Shown in pieces: positions 1 through 8,418 of a stretch of DNA of 64,000 nucleotides; positions within the stretch are counted from its first letter, which is position 1, and each line of letters begins with the position of its first letter. The stretch spans positions 1,612,001 through 1,676,000 of the forward strand of contig BRON01000009.1 in the NCBI GenBank assembly GCA_024345305.1, in the 5' to 3' direction. The position numbers were made by a program, and so were the translations under genes. This DNA is from Mrakia gelida (taxonomy: Eukaryota; Basidiomycota; Tremellomycetes; Cystofilobasidiales; Mrakiaceae). The notes below the pieces were generated by a model, which was not told where the DNA came from, did no database searches, and saw only the letters and a list, made by a program, of their open reading frames with translations.

Positions 1-1356
1 GGCATCTTCTGTTCGTTCCCTCACTCTTCTCAGCCCTCGCTCGCCGTTCTCTCTCTCGTCGAACTGTCGAACTGAACCTCTCTTTCTTGACCTCTCGTCT
101 GCTCAGTCCCAGCACAACCTACCACACAGCGGTCGGAGGAGCTTATCCTCCAATCGCAGCCTTCCCTCAGAAGACCTACGACGCTGCTCTCCTCGACCGA
201 CCGACGGTCATCTTCCTCCATGGGAACGTTCGTTCTCTTCTTCGCCCTTCTCAGCTCTTTCCATTCACTCTTGAGATTTTGAGGTCTCGGTAAACTGACA
301 CTCTTGCCCTTCGTCGTCGTCTTCGACAGGCCGGAAACCGAGCCATGCCTCTTCGAATCCACCTCATGAGCTCCCTCTCCTCGACTCTCAACGTCAACGT
401 CCTCGCCATCGACTACCGAGGCTTCGGAGACTCGACTGGAACTCCCTCCGAGCCTGGACTTATATCGGACGCTCGAGCTGCTTGGGACTGGGTTCTCGAG
501 AGGAACGGAGGAGACGTGAGCAAGATCGCGATCGTTGGACAGAGTTTGGGAACGGGTGTTGGAACTGGTTTGGTTGGACAGTTGGCCGCTGAAGGTTAGT
601 CCCTGCACCTTGATTGGTATCCGAAGAGCTCGTCGGCAGTGTTGGGAGGGCGAGCAGGTCGGACGGGAGAGAAGAACGAGCGGCGACGACTTTTGAACTG
701 ACCCGCGACGCGTCTCCCTTCTTCGTTCGCTTCTCGCAGGCATCCACCCACCCATCCTCGCCCTCCTCTCCCCTTACTCCTCCCTTCCCACTCTCCTCCA
801 AACCTACTCCCTCTTCCGCTCCCTCCCCATCCTCTCTCCTCTCCGAGCCCTCCCCTACGCGCAACACTACCTCACCTCTCCCGCGATCCTCAAAACCCAA
901 TTCAACACTCTCCAAACCCTCCTCACCCTTCCCTCCACCTCCTCCTCAACCAAGGTCATCCTCGTTCACGCCAAAGACGACGGAGAGATCCCTCACATCC
1001 ACTCCCATCAGATGTTCGCGGCTCTGCTCGCTCAGGAGCTCGGTCTCGAGGAGACGCCGATGAGGGCTGAGGGTCTGAGCATCGATGCGATCGAGAAGCA
1101 TAGGCTTGGATTGGTGGAGAGGGCGAGGAGGGAGGCGGAGGTGGTGCGGGAGGAGAAGGTTGAGGGGTGGGGAGCTGTGAAGAGGTTTAGGACGGGAGTG
1201 AAGGCCGAGGGAGCGAAGGGTGAGGTGGTTTGGGTTGAGACGGCGAAGGGAGGACATGATTTCGTTGGAGGGTCGGAGGGAGTTGTGAGCTTGATTGGGA
1301 GTGTGTGGGAGGGTGGGGCGAAGGAGGAGAGGAAGAGTTGGACGCTGTTTGCTTGA
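1..1356 (+). CDS. ABHD12-like alpha/beta hydrolase (5' end outside window)
   Basis: Three exons are clear: 107..227, 330..594 and 740..1356, with introns ending in CAG; a further exon end is likely at about 1..10. Reading phase is kept across all junctions. The protein shows an oxyanion-side HGN motif, the segment DYRGFGDSTG, a nucleophile elbow GQSLG, an acid-loop candidate HAKDDGEIP and a C-terminal GGHDF carrying the probable catalytic His. This order is that of ABHD12/ABHD13/Bem46-type serine hydrolases, membrane-associated lipases of monoacylglycerol or lysophospholipid. The N-terminal membrane anchor usual in the family would lie upstream of the window, so it cannot be checked. A 20-30 residue Arg/Glu-rich insertion follows the Asp loop. 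The family is well supported; the substrate is unknown. Confidence 0.8.
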
Positions 1357-1793
1357 GGGGAGGGCGGTCGGACGCGTTGAGGTTGGGTTGGTCGAGCTCC
1401 TTCTTTTCGTTTCGTCTCTGCGATGCTTTGGTAACGGATCAAACCATCGTGATGTGGCTGTCAAAGCAAACAAGCTTATCTGGCTATATACATACGTGCA
1501 TCCGAAGAGCGAGAGCACTCACTTCGCAACAACGCGTTCTCTCGAATTTGTTGTTTGCTCCTGTTTTGGTTCGGCTGAGGTTCCGAGGTCAAAAGGAGAG
1601 CATGTTACCCTTCGTTGCTAGCTCTAGTACCTTCTATTAGCACGCTTTGGAGGGTCGACGGCAATCCTGCTGCCTGACGACGAGAGGAGGGTCGCCCCCT
1701 TGAGCTTCGACTCACCCTTCGCTCGTTGAAACCTCACCTCCATCATCGATCCCTCCCATCCCTCCCTTCTTCTCGCTCCCTCTTTCGCCCAAG
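1357..1793. other. intergenic, 437 bp
   Basis: This stretch holds the 3' region of the hydrolase gene and the promoter/5' leader of the F-box gene starting at 1794. A pyrimidine-rich run (about 1735-1790) precedes the ATG. I see no other gene. Confidence 0.5.
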
Positions 1794-3136
1794 ATGGAAA
1801 CGAGCGATTCCCCTTCGGGCTCAGCTCAAAGCTCTCTCGATATGCTCCTCAAGGTAAGTGCATACCGTCCTTGGAGAGGGACAGCGGGGAAGGAAGGAGG
1901 AACCGGTCGAGCTCACCTTTCCTTCCTTCCTTCCCTCCTCTCCCTTCCCTCGCTCCCGTTCGGTCCCCCTCTGTCTCCAGTATGTGTGCGACGCCGTTCA
2001 CGAAAAGATGGAAGTCCTCCTCGTCGAGAACAGGAAGCTCAAGGCTCGAGACCTCGTCTCTCAAGAACGGATCCACCACCTCGAAGGAGAGCTCAGGAAA
2101 CTCAAGGGACCCATCCTTCCTGCAGAGCTCCACGGTCACATCCTCACCTTCGCCGATACTGGAACCCTCGCCGTCTGCTCCCGAGCGAGCTTCGAGTTTC
2201 TCGAGCACGCTTCCAAGCTCCTGTACAAGAACGTCGAGGTCCAAGGAGTCAACCGCTTGAGTCAGTTGTTTTGCTCGAATAGGGTGGGTTCTCCTGCCTC
2301 TTTCCTCGCCTATACTTGCCTGGATTCCCTATCCTTCTTTTCGCGCACTCATAGAGAGCTTAAGCTGACACAGCTTCGTCCGCTTTCCTCGTTCTCTGCA
2401 GGGAAACGGCTCGTCAGCCAAGGTCGCCGAACTCCTCTCCCTCGACCAGATCAAGACGTTCACCTTCCTCTTCACGGGTCGTCCCTTCCCTCCCGAAATC
2501 CCCCATCTCCACCTTCCCCTCGCGCCTCTCCCCGTCGACCGACTCGTCGTCAGGTTTCCATCTTCCGGATTGATCTGCCGTGACATCTACGACGACTTCC
2601 TCCATGCCCTCTTTGCTCTCTTCAACCCCGCCTTCTTCCTCTTCGCCCACGCCTGTATCGGTCCAGACGACGAGTTGTACCTCCATTGGCAACCTCTCTC
2701 AACTTGGACTCGCCTCAGGACCCTCCGAGTCGCCGGCCCAAACATCTGGTTCACCCCCTTGGAGGACGACGTACCCAGCATCGACTACCGTCGACGCGCC
2801 TTCGGTTCGACGAGCTGGATCTTCCAATTCGAGCTCCACGAGGTGTTCTCTACGGATCGCTTCAGCAACGGTGGACGCGTACCCTCCGATTGGTTCTGGG
2901 GGGCTCTGGAGGCTCTTTACCCCTTCAAGGGTGCTGCAGAGGAGCCCAGGATCTTTGGTCCTAGCTCCTCCTTGCCGGCGGAATTCATCGTCGGGTCAGA
3001 GAAGGAGAAGGACGAGTTGGAGAAAGTGATGTGGGAGAATTGTGAGGAGTTGGAACTTCATTTGGAAGACGCCAAGGACGAGTTTGAGGAGTTCATGAAG
3101 CACTTTTCGGTGGTGGTAGGTGAGATGCAGGGCTGA
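1794..3136 (+). CDS. F-box-like protein with N-terminal coiled coil (F-box gene 1)
   Basis: Exons 1794..1853, 1981..2283 and 2402..3136 keep phase and give about 365 aa. Residues ~20-65 form a charged heptad-like stretch (coiled coil). An F-box-like motif follows (PAELHGHILTFADTGTLAVC, then an aromatic/Leu-rich helix ending SKLLYKNVEV). The rest is Leu-rich without clear repeats and ends in SVVVGEMQG. F-box proteins bring substrates to SCF ubiquitin ligases through Skp1; the substrate here is unknown. The C-terminus resembles that of the gene at 6452 (SVVVGEMTV), so the two are paralogs. The stop TGA ends two bases before a GTGAGT donor, and three more introns appear downstream. The F-box call rests on pattern, not on a search. 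Confidence 0.7.
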
Positions 3137-3575
3137 AGGTGAGTCGAAGCTCTGCTCGCTTCCGCGTTGACTCTCGAAACTGACGCTTCTTTGGCCTTCC
3201 CTTCTTCACTTCCAGTCTCACCCTCACACACTCCTCTTCAATTGAAACTCCCTCCTTCTTCGAACCCTCTCGCCACTCGCTTCATCCCTCCATCACCCCT
3301 CCGGACTCTTGGAATCGACTCTCGTCTCTCCTTCGGCTTCCTCCCCAACGTGAGCGGCTTCTCGCCTTCCTCGCTTCTTCCCTCTCTCATCGGCTCCTCA
3401 CTGACACCTCTTCCATCTCTCTTCACCTACAGATACGCGATCCTCCCTCTTTCTCGCACCTCCACTCCCTTCTTCTTTCACCTCGTCGCGTCCAAAGTGA
3501 GTCGCGTCTCCTCCTCTCGTTTCCACCTTCACGAGACTGACGCGTCGGCCTTTTTCCATCTCTCCTCTACTCTAG
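3137..3575 (+). other. 3' UTR of F-box gene 1 with three introns
   Basis: Immediately after the stop codon, three intron-like units follow: 3139..3215, 3350..3432 and 3497..3575. Each has a GTGAGT/GTGAGC donor, a CTGAC branch element and a CAG/TAG acceptor, at the 77-83 nt size typical of this window. No coding sequence is evident in the intervening 134- and 64-nt exons. The F-box paralog at 6452 has the same arrangement. An open frame at 3167-3904 crosses these introns and is probably fortuitous. Confidence 0.6.
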
Positions 3576-4706
3576 GCCCTAGGCCATCTACCCACCTCGC
3601 ATCCTACTCATCGCACCATCAACTCGCCGTCGTCCTCGTCGGCGGTCTCGAATCTTTCTTTCGTTTCACATCGGTTCTTCCTCTCACGCGCAACCCATTT
3701 CGTCCTTTTTCTTATCGCATCGCCCTACACACGACCCCTACACTCAACGCTCTTAACGACTCCCTTCTGCATCATCCCCATCGCATCGACTCGTCGTCAT
3801 TTTCGTTTCACCCTCGCTCCTCACGCACACCCGCTTCGTCCTTTCCTATCGCATCGTCCTTACATACACGGCCCCTACACCCCACGCTTTTAACGACTCT
3901 TTAACACACGCGCTCCTTACCACGATCCCATCCTGTTGTCTCTCGGTCTTTTCTCTGGTCCTCGAGAGCGACTCAGTCGACGCGTCGAAACTTCGAAGCT
4001 CACTCAGCGCTCAACGCCTTTCGTTCTACTTCGTTCGAACCGAGACTGCGAGTGCGAAGCTCTACTGGGGACTGAAGAGCGTGAAGGTCATGAAGGACAG
4101 CGAGAAAGAAAGCTATCGTAAAGAAGAGAAATCGACAAAGATCGAAGGACGCGTCGTCCATCCGTCCTCGAACCCACCCCCAACCTCAACTCGACGTGAA
4201 CGACCGATCCAACGACGGGTCCGAGTTTCGAGAGGGCCATCTTGATGCGGGGAGGCTCCTCGAGGGCAACGGGGAGGAGAGGAGGGGAGTGTTGGAGAGG
4301 GTGGGGGAAGGACGAGGACGAGGACGAGGAGTTCGTGCTGATCTTGAGGGAGGGAGGGGGAGAGGGAGATGGGGAGAGTCAACATCTTTCTTTTCGGACG
4401 AAGGCGAGGGCGAGAGAGAGTGTTCTGAAGAGACGTACTACGTACAAAATGGAAGGGCATGAGTGTGTTGTGGTAGTACGACGAAGGACGAGTCGACCTG
4501 ATCCTCGTCGACGAACGCAAACGAAGGGGGGAACGAGGAGGGAGCGCTCCGAGACGACGACGACGAGGTTGGAAGGGGGGGGGGGGGTGAGGGTTGGGAT
4601 TTCGGGGAAGTTTATGACGGAGAAGTGTGGGATGAGGAGATGATTGTGCGGATGGTCGGAGATGATGAGGGGGAGAGGAGAGGAGAGGGAGTCGCGTTGA
4701 AGTGGA
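3576..4706. other. convergent 3' region, no gene seen
   Basis: Two F-box genes converge here. The stretch contains Ser/Pro-type pyrimidine repeats, GACGCGTC octamers near 3979 and 4148, and a 13-base G run at about 4575-4587. Open frames on both strands are low-complexity and lack splice or domain support. Confidence 0.4.
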
Positions 4707-4778
4707 CTGAAGAAACGCATGAGGTCCACAAGAGTCAGCTCGCGTCTTGAGTCGGACAGGAGACACGAAGAGACTCAC
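4707..4778 (-). other. intron directly after the stop codon of F-box gene 2
   Basis: On the minus strand TGA-G is followed by GTGAGTCTC, then GAGCTGACTC as branch element and TTTCTTCAG as acceptor. The unit is 72 nt, the normal intron size here. It places the stop codon one base before an exon junction. Confidence 0.6.
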
Positions 4779-4779
4779 C

Positions 4780-5747
4780 TCAGTCTTCCTCAGCCTCAAG
4801 CTCAACGGCGAAAACTTCCCTGTACTCCTTGATCTCCTCCGTCGATCGAATCAACCTCTCCAACTCCTTTCTGTCCTCTTCCGAGTGTGCGACGAAGATG
4901 AACGCTCCGTCTTGCATAGCGTCGAGTCCGTTAGAGGAGGAGAACTGAACTGTTCCGCGGAGGACAGCCTCAAGGGAAGACCACGCGGAGGTGAGGAGAC
5001 TGGCGACGTGAAGTCGTATCGTTTGACGGCGGGGGGGAAAGGTGTCGAGGGGACGAGGAAGGATTGAGCCCGCCCCTTCGGATCCATAGATGTACGGCAA
5101 AATCCCTCTCAACTCCAGTTGATCCAAACGGTTCCATCCGTCGTCTCCCATGCGGAACCCAGGGAGCTGGGAGAGGCCGCTGATGAACGAGCAGGTGAAC
5201 GAGCAGCGCGACGGATTGAGCAACGGGAAGAGCACAGAGCTCAGTCGTCGGAGGATGCCTTTTGTTTTGAAGTTGACGATGACTTGAAGGCTGTCTCGAG
5301 CGATGAGGTCCGAGTCGTTGGTTCTGAAGGAGTAGATTTTGAGGAACTCGGGGCTGGATTGGAGCGAGGTGAGATCGAGGGAGAGGGTTCGGATTTGAGT
5401 GAGTGATAGGGAGGCTCTGATTCGAGAGGGATGAGGAGCCTGAGGTACGGGATGAGAGGTTAAGACGGACGAGGGAGTCAGCAATCTCGAGTCTGAAGAA
5501 GAAGTGGTGGGGGAGAAGGGGAAGAGGAGGACGGAATCGAGCTCACCTTCTGCTTCCCTTTCCTGACGCAGAAGAGCTTCTCGAGCTGAGGGATCGACTT
5601 GATGGTGACCGAACGGTAGAGAATGGGAGAAGAAGCGGTGAAGAAGTCCAGCGAGACTTTGGCGAGGACGGGTAGGACGGAGGGATCGACTTCCTCAAAG
5701 ATGAGAGCGAGCACGTCCCAGGGCAATCGAGTAGGACGTTTGACGAG
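4780..5747 (-). CDS. F-box-like protein (F-box gene 2), 5' exons unresolved
   Basis: Two exons are firm on the minus strand: 5747..5547 and 5439..4780, in phase, with the stop at 4780-4782. The first carries the F-box-like motif LPWDVLALIFEEVDPSVLPV followed by a Tyr/Arg-rich helix. The second is a Leu-rich region ending in LEAEED. One or more upstream exons lie between about 5830 and 6240: a piece encoding SPRPQVFDRTSQHL at ~5890-5835 joins in phase only with a weak GTAGAC donor. I could not fix the initiator ATG. The stop is followed by one base and then a GTGAGT donor (intron 4778..4707), as in the paralogs. The gene is divergent from F-box gene 3, whose leader begins near 6250. Confidence 0.6.
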
Positions 5748-6451
5748 CTAAGGAAGAGGGAAGAGCAGGGTAAGCTTGAGGAGACTTCGAAGAAAGAGAA
5801 AAGAGCATATCTAGGCTGAACTTTGCCATGTCTACGAGGTGCTGAGAGGTTCGGTCGAAGACTTGAGGACGAGGAGAGACGAGGTCGAGCTGGAAGGGGA
5901 GGAGGAGAGAAGAGAGGGAGGGTCAGCTCTCGTGATTTCCTTCTCTCGCGGGCGGAGAGGCTTCCAGTGGTCCAAGTCGAGCGGTATACTTGACTCACAA
6001 GCCTAACGGAGCTACGAGAGTGAGCATGAGTCGTCGAAGATGCAAGGGAGGGTTGAAAAGGGAAGGGAAGAGGAACGAGGTCAGTTTCAGTCGAGCTCAC
6101 GGTTTCCCTCCTCCTCTCCCCCTCCCACCTTTCCTCGAGCCCTCCAGATAACGGGAACGGGATGAGACAATCTGTCAGACTCACAGATTTGAGGTTTTGC
6201 TTGAGTCAAGGATGAAGATTTAGAAAGACGAAACGGCTGCGAGCGGAGAGGGTGGGAGAGAAGGGAAGGGCACAGGGTGAGCTTCGAATTGACGACCTCT
6301 CCTCTGCCCTTCCTTCCCGACGCTCATCACCCACAAAAGGAAGATTTTACATCCCCTTCAACAGCACCAAATTCATCCAAGCCCCCTCCTCTTCATCCCC
6401 TCGGAACTCCAAACGTCCTCAATCCTCCTTCCACTCCCAGTCAACGACGAG

Positions 6452-7485
6452 ATGGACTCCTCCGCTTCCCTCCCCCTCTCCTCCTCCCTCGCTTCCCTCT
6501 CCGTCTCTTCCCCTCCTTCCCACCTCGTCCCAACCTTCCCCGTCGAGATTCAAAGATACATCCTCACTTTCGCTACTCCTGGAACCCTCGCTCTCTGCTG
6601 CCGAGTGAGCCTGTCCTTCCTCGAGATGGCATCCGAGTTCCTCTGCCTCGACGTCGAAGTCAAGGGAGCGGAGAGGTTGGCTCAGGTCTTCAACAAGATG
6701 GTCAGTCTCTTCGCTCTTACTCCGTCCGTCGACGAGTATGTTTTCGAGATGAGCTGACCTTCTGCCACTCGGGCTCGTTCCGTACACAGAGGATGAGCTC
6801 GTCAGCTCGGATCGAATCCTTCCTCTCCCTCTCTCGCCTTCGAACCTTCACCTACGTCGAGATCCCCAACGACCCCTTCCCCCTCTCCGACCTTCCCCAA
6901 CCTCCGAGTCCACTTCTCGTCGACCGCCTTACCCTCAAACACCTCCCCACTAAAACCAATCCATCCCTCAGCACGGCGCTCGTCAAAACTCAACTCCTCC
7001 GGTCCTTCGACCCGATCACTTTCGTCTTCGCCTCTCTCCCTCCTTACAACAAAAGCACGCACGCCGTTCTACCCGCGATGCTCCGTGCCTGCAGCCGATG
7101 GGATCGGTTGCAACATATCCGACTCGTTCACACTCGGTCCTACATCACATTCCAAGATCTCTTTGGCGAGAGAACGTCCTCGCGTTGGACCCCCACTTAC
7201 GAAATACCCTTTCCCTTCGAGGATGATGGATCGGTATCGGACGTGCTGTTTGCAGCGATGGTCAGACTTCTGGTACGTGTGAGGGATCCGGTCGGCCCTG
7301 GACAGGAGGACTGGAACGCGTACGAGCGAGCGGTGATTGTCGTTCCGTCGGAAGAGGAGCGAAAGAGAGTCGAGGAGGTTTTGACCCAGTACTCTCACGG
7401 CTTGTCCGAATATAGTGGGAACGAGGGGATGAGGAGAGAGCAGATGGCTCTGATCTCGGTGGTGGTAGGAGAGATGACCGTTTGA
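6452..7485 (+). CDS. F-box-like protein (F-box gene 3)
   Basis: Exons 6452..6700 and 6790..7485 give about 314 aa. The donor is GTCAGT and the acceptor ACACAG. The first ATG in this frame is at 6452, after a ~200-nt leader. The N-terminus is Ser/Leu-rich. The F-box-like motif is FPVEIQRYILTFATPGTLAL followed by EMASEFLCLDVEV, closely matching gene 1 at 1794. The C-terminal half is Leu-rich and ends SVVVGEMTV. An SCF substrate receptor is the family expectation; the target is unknown. Genes 1 and 3 are the closest pair in the window and share the placement of the first coding intron after the F-box as well as the three-intron tail after the stop. Confidence 0.7.
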
Positions 7486-7486
7486 G

Positions 7487-7984
7487 GTGAGTTCGCCGTT
7501 CGTTTCGATCCTCATCATCGAGTCCTTCCCCCGACTGACCCGTTGCTCTTCTTGCCATTTCATCCGTCGTAGCCATCTCGCACGTCTCTTCTGGCCACCG
7601 CTTCTACTCATCACTACCAAATCAACAACATCGCATGCAACTTCCCTTCAAGCATCAACCTTCTTCCCCTTCATCGGACGCCTCCCGTCTCTTCGTTCAT
7701 CGCTGCTCTCTTTCGTTTCCTTCTTCAACGTGAGCTCCCCTCCCGACCTCCTCTCCCCCATTGATCTCACTAGCCTTTGCTGACATATCCCTCGTCTTGC
7801 TTACTTCCAGATCGTCGCCCTCCTCATGGTCATCCCTCGTCGTCTCGCTCAATCGCATCCCCTCGTCTCGCTCTTCGCATCGTCACTTCTTCACCATCGT
7901 GAGTTGTGCTCCGCGCCGTATCACCTCTCCAACACTCTCTTTCCGAGTACTGACCATCTCTCCTATCTTTCGTCTTTCTTCCAG
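7487..7984 (+). other. 3' UTR of F-box gene 3 with three introns
   Basis: Introns 7487..7572, 7730..7810 and 7899..7984 follow the stop (TGA then one G). Each has a GTGAGT/GTGAGC donor, a CTGAC branch and a CAG/TAG acceptor. Order and sizes (86, 81, 86 nt) match the tail of F-box gene 1. The second tail exon ends in a similar run (TTCTTCAAC before GTGAGC; CTCCCCAAC in gene 1). Confidence 0.6.
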
Positions 7985-8418
7985 TCCCCATCGCTCCGCC
8001 TCATCGCATCAACAACAGCAAGCTCGTCCGAGTCGAGACGAGACGCGTCGAGCTTCGCCTTGCGTTCGCTAGCCCTTCGCTTCACTATAACGTCGCTCGC
8101 ATCGATCCATGGTCCCTTTCCCGACTAGTCCCAGGCTTTTCGCGAGATGGAGAGCGATCGACCGAGAGAAGCAAGAAGCGTGCATGCGAGAGAGAAGGCC
8201 CAGCGAGAAACGAAGGAACGAAGGAACGAACGAGAGACGAGCGAGCAGGGAGCGAGAGCGAGAAGGTAAGCAAGAGTGGGTGGAGAGGTGTAGTGTGAGA
8301 ACAGTGCAGAGGGTTAAGCAGGAGAGCCTAGGGGATGAGTGGTCACGCAATAAAGAGAAGAAAAAATAAAAGAGAGGGAAAAGGGGGGGCCGAGGGAGCG
8401 AAAGGGCGAACGAAGCGC
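7985..8418. other. convergent intergenic region
   Basis: This is the end of the F-box gene 3 tail and the 3' flank of the minus-strand gene ending at 8419. It includes a GACGCGTC octamer at about 8042 and an A-rich run near 8360-8380 that could serve polyadenylation. No gene seen. Confidence 0.4.

Noticed and set aside
1794..2282. Open frame continuing from the F-box gene 1 ATG without splicing
   Set aside because: Reading through the intron at 1854 gives Arg/Ser/Pro-rich noise, while splicing restores a coiled coil and F-box.
3167..3904. Plus-strand open frame of 245 codons after F-box gene 1
   Set aside because: It has no ATG near its start, is almost only Ser/Pro/Leu/Arg, and crosses three well-formed introns. 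I treat the region as spliced 3' UTR.
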